Assembly: GCA_004557565.1 (NCBI GenBank)
Contig: SFGS01000005.1
Coordinates: forward strand, 1 to 51,981
Reading direction: 5' to 3'
Source: Bacteroidales bacterium
Lineage (GTDB): Bacteria > Bacteroidota > Bacteroidia > Bacteroidales > Muribaculaceae
Length of the DNA stretch: 51,981 nt
Below, one piece after another: positions 15,955-24,836 of the stretch; position 1 is the first letter of the stretch, and each line of letters opens with the position of its first letter. Made by a program: the position numbers and the translations under genes. The notes beneath the pieces are model-generated. The model ran no database searches and was not told the DNA's origin. It saw only the letters and a program-made list of their open reading frames with translations.

Positions 15955-18900
15955 TGCATTTTAAACACGTGTTAAAATTCGCATGGTTGCTCGTTATGCT
16001 TGTGCTCACCACTTCGGTAGCGGCGCAGGATAGAGTGACAGGTACCATTTTCGAAAGTGACGGCAAAACGCCTATGATTGGCGCTACCGTTATGGAAAAG
16101 GGTACTAAAAACGGAACAAGCACCGACATCGACGGACACTTCTCTCTGAAGGTGAACGGCAAGAATGCTGTGCTTGTAGTAAACTCTGTGGGTTACAAAA
16201 CCAAAACAGTGAAGCCTGTGAATGGTAAAGTGACTCTTACAATGGAAGAATCAAGCAAGATGCTCGATGGTGTGGTAGTGACAGCATTGGGTATCACTCG
16301 CGAACAGAAATCGCTGGGTTACGCTGTCTCCAAAGTCGACAACTCTGAACTCACCAAGACTTCAAGCGGTAACTGGCTGAACGGTCTGGATGGTAAGGTG
16401 GCTGGTTTGAGCCTCACTGGCGCAAACTCTGGTCCTACCGGTTCGGTGCGCGTTGTGCTCCGTGGCGACCAATCGCTCAACTATGGTGCCAACGAAGCCC
16501 TCTTCGTTATCGACGGTGTGCCTGTAACCTCTGGTGGCACTTCATCAGGTAGCGGTAGTAGCTACTCCAACAACGATGCCCCAGTCGATTTCGGTAACGC
16601 CGCTTCCGACCTCAACCCTGAAGATATTGAAAACGTGAGTGTGCTGAAAGGCCCTGCTGCTACTGCGCTTTACGGTAGCCGTGCTGCTAACGGTGCTATC
16701 GTCATCACCACCAAGAACGGCCGCCAACGCAAGGGTGTGGGTGTGTCGATCAACTCTTCAATCGTATGGGAAAAGGCAAGCTACTTCCCCGACTTCCAAA
16801 AGGAATACGGTCCTGGTAGCGACCTCGGTTACAAGGACTTCTCTATCTGGAACATCGCAGCTGAAGACGCTCCCGACGGCGTGGCTGTGACCCGTAACTA
16901 TTCTCGCTACGCATTCGGTGCAAGATACGACGCCAACCAAATGCGCTACCTCTACTCTTCTCGCAACTGGGAAGACGGCACCTATGAAAAGAAACCATGG
17001 GTTTACCAAGACGACTGGTTCTCTGGTATTTTCGAAACCGGTGTGACCTACAACAACACCATCACCATCGATGGCGGTAACGGCAAGGGCTCAAGCGCGC
17101 GTTTGTCAATCACCGACACTCACAACGATTGGATTCTCCCTAACACTGGCTACCAAAAGCAAACAGTGAACTTCTCTGGTACTACCCAACTCAACAAGTG
17201 GGTGAAACTCAACGCTAAAGCCACTTACACCCACAAGTCATCCGACAATATGCCTGTGGCTGGTTATAGCGCATCCAACCCAATGTACTTGCTCGCATGG
17301 GGCTTCTCTTGTAACCCTATTCAAGACTATAAGGACGAATATTTCCAAGGTCGCTTCACTCGCGAAAACGTGGAAAATGGTTACACCATCAACCCTTCAA
17401 ACACCCACAACCCTTATCGCATTCTTTACGAAGCACTCAACGGCAACAAGAAAGACCGTATCTACGGTAACGTGTCGCTCAACATTAAGCTTCCTGTGAA
17501 GGGTTTGACTCTCGACCTCAGAAGCGGTCTCGACATCAACGACGAATTCCGCCAGCTGCAACGCCCATACTACTCTCCAGGTTATGAAAGAGGCTACTAT
17601 CGCGAACAAACTATCCGCGACTACGAGTACAACCACGACTTCCTGCTCCGCTACGTGAACAACGAACTCGTGAACAAGAAACTCGGCATCACCGTGGCAT
17701 TCGGTGGCAACAACATGACCCGCAGATGGTATCGCTCTTACATCACCCTCAACGAACTTGGTGAACCAGGCATTTACAATCCTAACAACACTCCTGTGGG
17801 TGTGAACCCAACTCCTTACAACAACAAGTCGAGAAAAGAAGTGAACAGCTTCTATGGTATGGCATCGCTCAGCTGGGCTGACACCTACTATCTCGACATC
17901 ACCGGCCGTAACGACTGGTCGTCGGCTCTCGGCCCCGGTCACTGGTCATTCTTCTACCCATCAGTAAGTGCAAGTATCCTCGTGGACAAGGCACTCAACC
18001 TCAAGAAGCACGCTAAGTGGGTGGATATGCTGAAGGTTCGCCTCTCTTGGGCAAACGTGGGTAACGACACCGACCCATACACTTTGAACGACACTTACAC
18101 TCGCTCTGCCACTTATTTCGGTGGCTACACCGTGCCAGGCAGCATTTCTAACCCATATATCAAGCCTGAAAATGTGGAAAGCTGGGAAATGGGTCTTGAG
18201 ACCATGTTCTTCCAAAACCGCTTCGGTCTTGACGTGGCTCTCTACACCTCTTCAACCACCGACCAGATTATCTCTGCCGCTACCGACGCTATTATCGGTG
18301 CCACTTCTATGAAGATCAACACTGGTGAGATTCGCAACCGCGGTATTGAAATCGGCTTGCACGCTGTGCCAGTGCGCGCTAAAGACGTGCAATGGAGCAT
18401 GGACATCAACTGGAGCCGCAACTGGAACAAGCTCGTGAGCTACCAAGAAGGTTGGGATCCAGAAACTCCACTTCAATTAGGCAACAACGGTACCACCATC
18501 GGTAACCGTGTGTATATCTACTCTTACGTAGGCAAGGAAATGAATGTGATTTACGGTAAGGGCTACCAACGTGCTCCTGAAGGATCAACCTACACCGACG
18601 AAAACGGCAACACAGTGGACTGCTCAGGTCAAATTCTCGTGAATGCCAAGAATGGTTATCCAGTGCTCGACCAGAGCCCAACTCGTCGCATCGGCAAGGT
18701 GGCTCCAACATGGCGTGGTGGTATGACCCAGAAGCTCCGTGTGAAAGACTTCACCCTCAGCGCCACATTCTCTGCTCAGATGGGTGGTCACTGCTTCTCG
18801 GTAACCAACTTCGCATTGAGCTACCAAGGTAAGCTCACCAACTCACTCGAAGGCCGTCAAGACGGTTTGGTGGTGCAAGGTGTGAATGCGGTGAAGAACG

Positions 18901-19259
18901 CCGACGGCACTATTACCTACCAAAAGAATACTACTGTGACTGAAAACATCAGCACTTACTACAGCTCTTACAAGTGGAACCGCGACAACGTGGAAGAAAA
19001 CACCTTCAAGACCGACTTCTTGAAGTGTAAGGAAGTACGCCTCGACTACGCTCTTCCAAAGAGCATCTGCGCTAAGACCAAAGTGCTTCAAGGTGCATCG
19101 TTTGGTGTGTATGCTACCAATCTTTTCTGTATCACCAGCTTCCCAGCATTCGACCCAGAAGGCGGTTCGCTCAATGGTGCCAACATCACCAGCGGTATCG
19201 AAACCATGACCTTCCCAATGACTCGCTCTTATGGCGTGAATGTGAAACTTAGCTTCTAA
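15951..19259 (+). CDS. SusC/RagA-type TonB-dependent outer-membrane transporter
   Basis: The 1102-residue protein has a signal peptide (residues ~1-25, ending in SVAAQ). A carboxypeptidase-regulatory-like domain follows (VTGTIFESDGKTPMIGATV, ~28-100), then a TonB plug (SKMLDGVVVTALGI, LNGLDGKVAGLSL, GANEALFVIDGVP) and a large beta-barrel ending VKLSF with terminal Phe. It imports a ligand captured with its SusD partner, powered by TonB. The operon continues with SusD, a BACON lipoprotein and a glycerophosphodiester phosphodiesterase and contains no glycoside hydrolase. The ligand is therefore probably a glycerophosphodiester or phospholipid-derived head group rather than a glycan (inference). 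Confidence 0.93.
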   Translation: MMHFKHVLKFAWLLVMLVLTTSVAAQDRVTGTIFESDGKTPMIGATVMEKGTKNGTSTDIDGHFSLKVNGKNAVLVVNSVGYKTKTVKPVNGKVTLTMEESSKMLDGVVVTALGITREQKSLGYAVSKVDNSELTKTSSGNWLNGLDGKVAGLSLTGANSGPTGSVRVVLRGDQSLNYGANEALFVIDGVPVTSGGTSSGSGSSYSNNDAPVDFGNAASDLNPEDIENVSVLKGPAATALYGSRAANGAIVITTKNGRQRKGVGVSINSSIVWEKASYFPDFQKEYGPGSDLGYKDFSIWNIAAEDAPDGVAVTRNYSRYAFGARYDANQMRYLYSSRNWEDGTYEKKPWVYQDDWFSGIFETGVTYNNTITIDGGNGKGSSARLSITDTHNDWILPNTGYQKQTVNFSGTTQLNKWVKLNAKATYTHKSSDNMPVAGYSASNPMYLLAWGFSCNPIQDYKDEYFQGRFTRENVENGYTINPSNTHNPYRILYEALNGNKKDRIYGNVSLNIKLPVKGLTLDLRSGLDINDEFRQLQRPYYSPGYERGYYREQTIRDYEYNHDFLLRYVNNELVNKKLGITVAFGGNNMTRRWYRSYITLNELGEPGIYNPNNTPVGVNPTPYNNKSRKEVNSFYGMASLSWADTYYLDITGRNDWSSALGPGHWSFFYPSVSASILVDKALNLKKHAKWVDMLKVRLSWANVGNDTDPYTLNDTYTRSATYFGGYTVPGSISNPYIKPENVESWEMGLETMFFQNRFGLDVALYTSSTTDQIISAATDAIIGATSMKINTGEIRNRGIEIGLHAVPVRAKDVQWSMDINWSRNWNKLVSYQEGWDPETPLQLGNNGTTIGNRVYIYSYVGKEMNVIYGKGYQRAPEGSTYTDENGNTVDCSGQILVNAKNGYPVLDQSPTRRIGKVAPTWRGGMTQKLRVKDFTLSATFSAQMGGHCFSVTNFALSYQGKLTNSLEGRQDGLVVQGVNAVKNADGTITYQKNTTVTENISTYYSSYKWNRDNVEENTFKTDFLKCKEVRLDYALPKSICAKTKVLQGASFGVYATNLFCITSFPAFDPEGGSLNGANITSGIETMTFPMTRSYGVNVKLSF

Positions 19260-19286
19260 ACACTACAGAATTAATCAACACAAATT

Positions 19287-20873
19287 ATGAAAAAGAAATT
19301 ATTATATATGGGTTTGGCGGTGTTAGGCTTGAGTGTGATGGGCACTTCCTGCACCCGCGATTTTGAAGAAACAAATCACGACCCAAACAATATGGTGCTC
19401 GGCGACTTGCAGAACCCTTATGCAATGTTCACCCCCACATTCTATGGCATGACCAACAGCCAGTGGCAATACTACAGCTGGTTCTGGAACGACGAGCTTG
19501 TGCAATACACCACTTTCAGTGGTGGCTCCACTCGTGAAGAAAACCGCTACAAAATTGGTGAAGCCAACTTTGCAAGCGTGTGGAACGGCTACGCTAACCG
19601 CTGCACCAATATCATGCACATGATTGAATTGGCAAAGAAGTACAACAATTCTTCCGCTGAGGCTGTGGGCTTGACCCTTAAGGTGCTTTTGATGGAAAAC
19701 CTCACCGCAATCTATGGCGACATTCCTTACAAGGAAGCGTTCCGTGGCCGTAGCGAAGGTATCACCAAGCCTGTGTTTGAATCACAAAAAGAGGTGTATG
19801 AAGACATGCTTGCCGACCTTGAGAAAGCCAATGAGATTTATGCCGCTAATCCTAAGACCGACGCCACTTTGGGCGCAGTTGACCAGATGTATGCCGGCAA
19901 CTTGAAGCAATGGCGCAAGTTCAACAACTCGCTGATGCTCCGTTTGCTCTGCCGTGTGAGCGGTCGTCCTGAAATGAAATCAGGCGAACGCATTCAGGCA
20001 ATGATCAACGACCAAACCAAATATCCTGTAATCTCAAGCAATGCCGACAATGCCACAGTGCAGCTCACCGGTATTGACCCATATTTCAGCTATTTCCACA
20101 ATAAACTGAAAACCGACTTCACCAGCAGCACCTACAAGGCATCTGAGCAGATGATTAAGATGACCGTTTACACCGACGATCAAGGCATTCAGTCGTACAC
20201 TGACCCACGCCTCCCAATCTGGTTCAATGAAGGCAACGACGGATGGAAGGGCGCTATCTCTGGTGGTACACCTGACGAACGCAACAGATCAAACGTTGGT
20301 GCCGCTCAGCTCAACTATGAGGTGTTTGTGCGCGACGATGCCCCTGTTTACTTTATGGACTACGCCGAAGTGCTTTTCATTTTGGCAGAAATGGAACAGC
20401 GTGGCGAAATCACCCTCGACCAGACTCCTCAAGAACTTTATGAGGGTGCTGTGAAGGCTTCGCTCCTGAAGTGGGCTCCTTGGGGATTGTTTAGCGCAAC
20501 TCCATGCTACATCACCGACGAAGACGTGACCAAATTCCTCGCTTCCGACCTCGCTAACTGGGACAAGGCTGAAAACAAACTCCAACTCATTGGCGAACAA
20601 AAATACCTCGCCCTCTTCTGGACTGGTATGGAAGCATATCACGAAGTGCGCCGCACCGGCTATCCAGTGCTCACTATCGGTAACGGTACCGACTTCAACG
20701 ACTACAAGTACCCTCAGCGTTTCGCTTATCCTAACACCACCGTGGCCAACAACCGCGAAAACGTGGACGCAGCCCTCGCTCGCATGGGTGGCGACAACAC
20801 TATGAAGACTCCTGTATGGTGGAGCTATTCAGCCATCACAGGTAATGTATTATTCCCTTATAAAGAACATTAA
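19287..20873 (+). CDS. SusD/RagB-type surface lipoprotein
   Basis: The 528-residue partner of the SusC protein has a lipoprotein signal with lipobox (LSVMGTSC, Cys near residue 22). It shows typical SusD features: TPR-like helices (TNIMHMIELAKKY, LTLKVLLMENLTAIYGDIPY), MYAGNLKQWRKFNNSLMLRL, and a C-terminal EYHEVRRTGYPVLTIG-like segment (MEAYHEVRRTGYPVL). It caps SusC at the cell surface and binds the ligand. The start lies 27 bp after susC and the TAA stop overlaps the next start codon. Confidence 0.92.
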   Translation: MKKKLLYMGLAVLGLSVMGTSCTRDFEETNHDPNNMVLGDLQNPYAMFTPTFYGMTNSQWQYYSWFWNDELVQYTTFSGGSTREENRYKIGEANFASVWNGYANRCTNIMHMIELAKKYNNSSAEAVGLTLKVLLMENLTAIYGDIPYKEAFRGRSEGITKPVFESQKEVYEDMLADLEKANEIYAANPKTDATLGAVDQMYAGNLKQWRKFNNSLMLRLLCRVSGRPEMKSGERIQAMINDQTKYPVISSNADNATVQLTGIDPYFSYFHNKLKTDFTSSTYKASEQMIKMTVYTDDQGIQSYTDPRLPIWFNEGNDGWKGAISGGTPDERNRSNVGAAQLNYEVFVRDDAPVYFMDYAEVLFILAEMEQRGEITLDQTPQELYEGAVKASLLKWAPWGLFSATPCYITDEDVTKFLASDLANWDKAENKLQLIGEQKYLALFWTGMEAYHEVRRTGYPVLTIGNGTDFNDYKYPQRFAYPNTTVANNRENVDAALARMGGDNTMKTPVWWSYSAITGNVLFPYKEH

Positions 20874-22210
20874 TGGTTATGAAGAAATATATGAAATCTC
20901 TGCTGCTTGCCGCTCTTGCAGTGGTGGCAGCGATGGGCTTCACAGCTTGTAGCGACGACGATAAGTTTACAGGCGACCCATATTTCACTCTTGAAGGCTT
21001 GGAGAATATGACCTACGACTTCAATTACGAAGCGGTGGACACACTTGCCTATTCAGAGGCTAAGAAGATTGTGGTGCGCAGTAATCGCCCATGGAAACTC
21101 GTTTGCCAAAGTGAAAACGGCTGGTGCCGCGTGTTCCCAACCGAAGGTGAAGGCGATGGTATTATCCGCCTCTCAACCGTAGAGAACAAGAAGCCCGACA
21201 CCCGCGACATGGTGTATAAAATCTACCTCGACGGTGTGGAGCAACCTGTGCCTCTCACCATTCGCCAAACCGGTAGCGAGCCTTACATCAAGCCATCTGC
21301 CAACAGCATCACCATTGCACGCGAAGGTGGCGCCATTCCATTCTCTGTGCTTGCCAACGTGCCTTACACCTTTGAGGTGCGTCCAGTGAAGGAAGGCGAC
21401 GATGTGAGCTGGATTACCGTGACTCCAAGCGAAACCGACCCCAACTCTGTGATGCTGAACTGCGTTGCCTCAAACAAGGACCGTTTTGCAGTTCTCCATA
21501 TCCAAGGCACTGGCAACTACACTGACCTCAGCATTGATATTCCAGTCACTCAGCTTGGTGCGCTCTTCTTCGAAAACTTCAGCTGGATGAACCACTCCGA
21601 TACCAGTATTCTTGGTTGGGTTACCGACGGTGAATCGAATTCTCGCTTCGACAAGTGGACCGATGAAGAACTCTCACACGGCTGGACTTCACGCAACAGC
21701 TTGTGCTACGGCCGTCCTGGCTTCTTGAAACTGGGTAAAACTGGTTACGGCGGCGACCTCGTGTCACCAAAGATTCCTGAAATCGGTAGCGGTATGGACA
21801 TCGCTGTAAGTATGCAGTTGGTGGGCTATTGCACCAAGGCTGGTACACTCGATGATGTTCAGGTGTATGTAGGTGTTCTTGGTCCTGGTAAGGTGACTAA
21901 GATTATCGGTGGCAACGGTGGCGAAATTGTCAACGGCGTGCTTTACTGCGATGAAAACAAGGCTCAAATCGTGCTCAACGATGTGGCTTCATTCATGCTC
22001 ACCGACGACAACCACTTCAACTACACTACCGACCCCGACGGCTTGCTCGTATGGGAAAATCCTAACACCAACTACACCATCTATGTGGACGGTGCTACAA
22101 GCGACACCCAAATCGTGATTCTCGGTGGTGCATTCGATGTGCAGGTGAAGACAATCGGCAAGGGTAAGAACCGTATCTTTGTTGACAACTTCAAGGTGGA
22201 AGGACGCTAA
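20873..22210 (+). CDS. BACON-domain surface lipoprotein (putative ligand-binding)
   Basis: The 445-residue lipoprotein has a signal ending in GFTACSDDD; the acidic residues after Cys fit surface export. Two BACON/Ig-like domains follow (~residues 55-140 with RPWKLVCQSENGWCRVFP, and ~145-230 ending IPVTQLG). A C-terminal beta-sandwich (~235-445) begins FFENFSWM and may bind the ligand. Its ATG at 20873 overlaps the SusD stop (TAATG); an ATG at 20879 gives an equally good signal peptide. In glycan loci such a protein is the extra surface binder. Here the ligand is probably the same as for SusCD. Confidence 0.8.
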   Translation: MVMKKYMKSLLLAALAVVAAMGFTACSDDDKFTGDPYFTLEGLENMTYDFNYEAVDTLAYSEAKKIVVRSNRPWKLVCQSENGWCRVFPTEGEGDGIIRLSTVENKKPDTRDMVYKIYLDGVEQPVPLTIRQTGSEPYIKPSANSITIAREGGAIPFSVLANVPYTFEVRPVKEGDDVSWITVTPSETDPNSVMLNCVASNKDRFAVLHIQGTGNYTDLSIDIPVTQLGALFFENFSWMNHSDTSILGWVTDGESNSRFDKWTDEELSHGWTSRNSLCYGRPGFLKLGKTGYGGDLVSPKIPEIGSGMDIAVSMQLVGYCTKAGTLDDVQVYVGVLGPGKVTKIIGGNGGEIVNGVLYCDENKAQIVLNDVASFMLTDDNHFNYTTDPDGLLVWENPNTNYTIYVDGATSDTQIVILGGAFDVQVKTIGKGKNRIFVDNFKVEGR

Positions 22211-22255
22211 TAATCCGTCTTTAAAAATTTTAAAGTGGAATTAAACCAATAAACG

Positions 22256-22294
22256 ACTGGCAAAGTCATTGATTTGGCTTTGCCAGTAATTTTT
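22256..22294 (+). terminator. Hairpin between the BACON gene and GDPD, terminator or attenuator
   Basis: ACTGGCAAAG (22256-22265) pairs perfectly with CTTTGCCAGT (22278-22287), followed by AATTTTT. It may lower transcription of the phosphodiesterase relative to the binding proteins, or protect mRNA ends. Confidence 0.65.
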
Positions 22295-22312
22295 AAAAAC
22301 ATAAAAGATTTT

Positions 22313-23104
22313 ATGAAAGCATTTAAAGCAATCGTTTGTGCAGTTGCGGCTCTGCTCAGCCTCGCAACTGTAGCTCAAAAGCCACTTGTGGTGGCTCACC
22401 GTGGCTATTGGAAAACAGGTAAGGACATCAAGATGCAAACTGCCACCGAATCGGCACAAAACTCTATCCGCAGCCTCTGCAAGGCCGACTCTATCCACTG
22501 CTGGGGTTCGGAATTCGACATTTGGTTGACCAAAGACGGTCAGGTGTTTGTGAACCACGATGCCACTATCAATGGCGTGGAAATCCAAAAATCACTTGCC
22601 AAGGACGTGGCTGGTCAGAAAGTGCCTAACGGTGAATACATCAGCACACTCGACCAGTATTTGCAAGAATTCACCAAGCACCCCAACATTCAGGTGGTGC
22701 TCGAAGTGAAGCCTCACGCCGACCTTATCCAAGAGTCGATGTGTGTGATGAAAGCCCTTGCTTTGGTGAAGCACTACGAATTGGAGAACCGCGTGACCTA
22801 CATCACCTTCTCTCCAAACGCTATGTGCGAGCTCATCAAATATGCGCCTAAAGGCACTGAAGTTTACTACTTGAATGGCGAAATGCCACCAAAGAAACTG
22901 AAGGAAATCGGCGCTGCCGGCATGGACTATCATTACAAAGTGTTTAAGGCACACCCTGAATGGATTAAGGAGTGCCACGACCTGGGCTTGAAGACCAATG
23001 CCTGGACCGTGAACAAGAAGGAAGACCTGCAATGGTGCATCGACAATGGTATCGACTTCATCACCACCAACGAACCAGTTCTTCTCCAAAAAATGCTCAA
23101 ATAA
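22313..23104 (+). CDS. Secreted glycerophosphodiester phosphodiesterase
   Basis: The 263-residue protein, by family, hydrolyses glycerophosphodiesters to G3P and an alcohol. After a signal peptide (MKAFKAIVCAVAALLSLATVA) come the GDPD landmarks. VVAHRGYW holds the catalytic His/Arg, GSEFDIWLTKDG the metal-binding Glu-X-Asp, and VFVNHDATI the second His. The C-terminal TIM-barrel strand is DFITTNEPVLL. I use the ATG at 22313; upstream in-frame codons lie in the hairpin. It is the last gene of the SusCD operon and the functional link to glpT-glpABC. It is periplasmic or exported; no lipobox is seen. Confidence 0.9.
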   Translation: MKAFKAIVCAVAALLSLATVAQKPLVVAHRGYWKTGKDIKMQTATESAQNSIRSLCKADSIHCWGSEFDIWLTKDGQVFVNHDATINGVEIQKSLAKDVAGQKVPNGEYISTLDQYLQEFTKHPNIQVVLEVKPHADLIQESMCVMKALALVKHYELENRVTYITFSPNAMCELIKYAPKGTEVYYLNGEMPPKKLKEIGAAGMDYHYKVFKAHPEWIKECHDLGLKTNAWTVNKKEDLQWCIDNGIDFITTNEPVLLQKMLK

Positions 23105-23126
23105 GCATTCCCGATAATTCACATAT

Positions 23127-23168
23127 CAAGCCGTTCCTGCTCCGCCAGAAACGGCTTGCTTTTTTTCT
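23127..23168 (+). terminator. Rho-independent terminator of the susCD-GDPD operon
   Basis: CAAGCCGTT (23127-23135) pairs with AACGGCTTG (23150-23158), followed by a long T tract. Confidence 0.9.
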
Positions 23169-23194
23169 TTTTTTCTTGAAAAAATCTTGGTTTG

Positions 23195-23225
23195 TTGTGT
23201 GAATTGCGAAATATCACTATTTTTG
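23195..23225 (+). promoter_or_regulatory. Promoter of the Ig-like secreted protein gene
   Basis: TTG at 23195-23197 and TATTTTTG at 23218-23225 are 20 bp apart. Confidence 0.65.
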
Positions 23226-23273
23226 CGAATTATAAATTCAAGATTTTTTGATAACTAATTATTCAACCCCTTA

Positions 23274-24533
23274 ATGAAAAATCAAATGATGATGGCAGTG
23301 GCTGCGCTGATAGCCTCAACTGCATTTACCGTTTCGGCACAAAGCGTGCCTGTAGAGTCAATCACAATCACCCCAACAAGTGCAAAACTCGCCGTAGGTG
23401 GCTCCCGCACCTACAAGGCTGAAATTCTTCCTGCCGAGGCCGCTGCTGGCGCCACGGTGGAATGGACCTCGTCGGAACCTCGTGTTGCCACCATTACCGC
23501 TAATGGCAAGGTGCGTGGTATGGCGCCAGGCACTACCGTGCTGCGTGCAACCTGTGGCGACAAGTCGGCAGAACTGTCGCTCACCGTGGCATTGAAAGCC
23601 CCAAAGGTGGGCAACTATTTGTTCTCTGACGGCACTTGGGAACAAGGTGCTGTGGTAGAAGGCAAAACTTGCGTGGGTATGATTTACTATATCAATGCCG
23701 ACGGCAGAACTGGCAAGGCTGTGAGCCTCGACGAGGGCGAACAACTCAGCTGGTCGAAAGCCACCGTGGCTATTCCTGCCGCTACCGATGTGATGGATGG
23801 TGCCGCCAACTGCGCCGAAATCGCAAAAATCCCCGACTGGGCAAGCGGATTCCAAGCCGCCAACTGGTGCGTGTCGAAATCCAACGAAAATCTGAAATGG
23901 TATTTGCCTGCCGTAGATGAGATGCGTCAACTTTTCGCTGCTTCGTGCGGACTCGTTTGGGTGGAAAAAGATGCCGACGAGAGCAAAGGTCAGGTCAACA
24001 ACTGGACCGGCAATAGCGTTACAATGGTGAACAAGGACGGCAAGCCCGACACCAACCCTTATCCTGATGCTCGTGCGGCGTTCAACGCCAATCTTGCCAA
24101 GGCTAAAGGCGTGGCACTCTCTGCCGACAAATATTGGACATCTACCATGATGAGCAACGATTTGGTGAACTTCCTGTCGTTTGAAGGTGGATATTCAAAT
24201 GGCCAGCCCAAGCAGTATTTCCATGTGTGCCGCACCCGTGCCATCACCTCATTCCCCGACCCAGAACCAATCGTGCCAATGCCCACCTCTATCACCGAAG
24301 TGAAGAAGAATGGTGCACTTTCCGTTCAGGTGACAGCAGGCGTAGCCACTCTGACCGCTCCAAAGGCTATCAAGGCAGTGGAAGTGTTCACACTCATGGG
24401 CGAAAAGTTGGGCGTTGATGCCAATATCAGCGGCACCCAAGCCACCCTCACCGTCCCACAAGGCACCCTCTACCTCGCAGTGGTGACAATGGCCGACGGC
24501 ACCAAAGCCACCGCCAAACTCCTCGCTCGCTAA
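23274..24533 (+). CDS. Secreted BIG2 Ig-like / DUF1566-like protein
   Basis: The 419-residue exported protein has a signal peptide (to FTVSAQ). A BIG2 bacterial Ig-like domain follows (~residues 25-105, VESITITPTSAKLAVGGSRTYKA ... WTSSEPRVATI). Its central domain is related to DUF1566 (VGMIYYINADGRTGKAVSLDEG, WYLPAVDEMRQLF, KYWTSTM). A C-terminal beta domain (VEVFTLMGEKLGV ... GTLYLAVV) resembles sorting-type domains. It shares domain types with the gene at 278-1132. It has its own promoter and terminator, so it is not part of the GDPD operon. Function unknown. Confidence 0.75.
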   Translation: MKNQMMMAVAALIASTAFTVSAQSVPVESITITPTSAKLAVGGSRTYKAEILPAEAAAGATVEWTSSEPRVATITANGKVRGMAPGTTVLRATCGDKSAELSLTVALKAPKVGNYLFSDGTWEQGAVVEGKTCVGMIYYINADGRTGKAVSLDEGEQLSWSKATVAIPAATDVMDGAANCAEIAKIPDWASGFQAANWCVSKSNENLKWYLPAVDEMRQLFAASCGLVWVEKDADESKGQVNNWTGNSVTMVNKDGKPDTNPYPDARAAFNANLAKAKGVALSADKYWTSTMMSNDLVNFLSFEGGYSNGQPKQYFHVCRTRAITSFPDPEPIVPMPTSITEVKKNGALSVQVTAGVATLTAPKAIKAVEVFTLMGEKLGVDANISGTQATLTVPQGTLYLAVVTMADGTKATAKLLAR

Positions 24534-24570
24534 TCCCCATTCCCCCCAAAAAAACATTCCCAATACAAAA

Positions 24571-24610
24571 AAATATATCCGCCCACCCAAGGCGGATATA
24601 TTTATTTTAT
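24571..24610 (+). terminator. Rho-independent terminator
   Basis: AAATATATCCGCC (24571-24583) pairs perfectly with GGCGGATATATTT (24591-24603), followed by ATTTTAT. The stem is symmetric and may work in both directions. Confidence 0.85.
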
Positions 24611-24626
24611 GACAGTCGCATCACAA

Positions 24627-24709
24627 CGTAGGGACATGCCTTTGGCATGTTTCGGTGCAATCGGCATTGTGTTAACACATTTGAAACATGCCAAAGGCAT
24701 GTCCCTACG
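24627..24709. repeat. REP-like inverted pair (BIME-like), copy 2
   Basis: The same arms as the copy at 1225-1308 (CGTAGGGACATGCC ... GGCATGTCCCTACG), with a different spacer of similar length. It lies between the terminator and the rlmN promoter. Confidence 0.8.
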
Positions 24710-24794
24710 CTATGGCGTTGTCGTTTTGAGTGATTTGCACCACTCTCTTGTGCTTTTTGTGGGGGATAGTGGTGGTGGAGTGGGGGAAAATCAC

Positions 24795-24802
24795 TAACTT
24801 TG
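24795..24802 (+). promoter_or_regulatory. -7 promoter element of rlmN
   Basis: TAACTTTG lies 35 bp before the rlmN start codon. The -33 region is G-rich and does not match. Confidence 0.6.
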
Positions 24803-24836
24803 TAAATTCGACTTAATATGTAATAGATTTTTCAAT

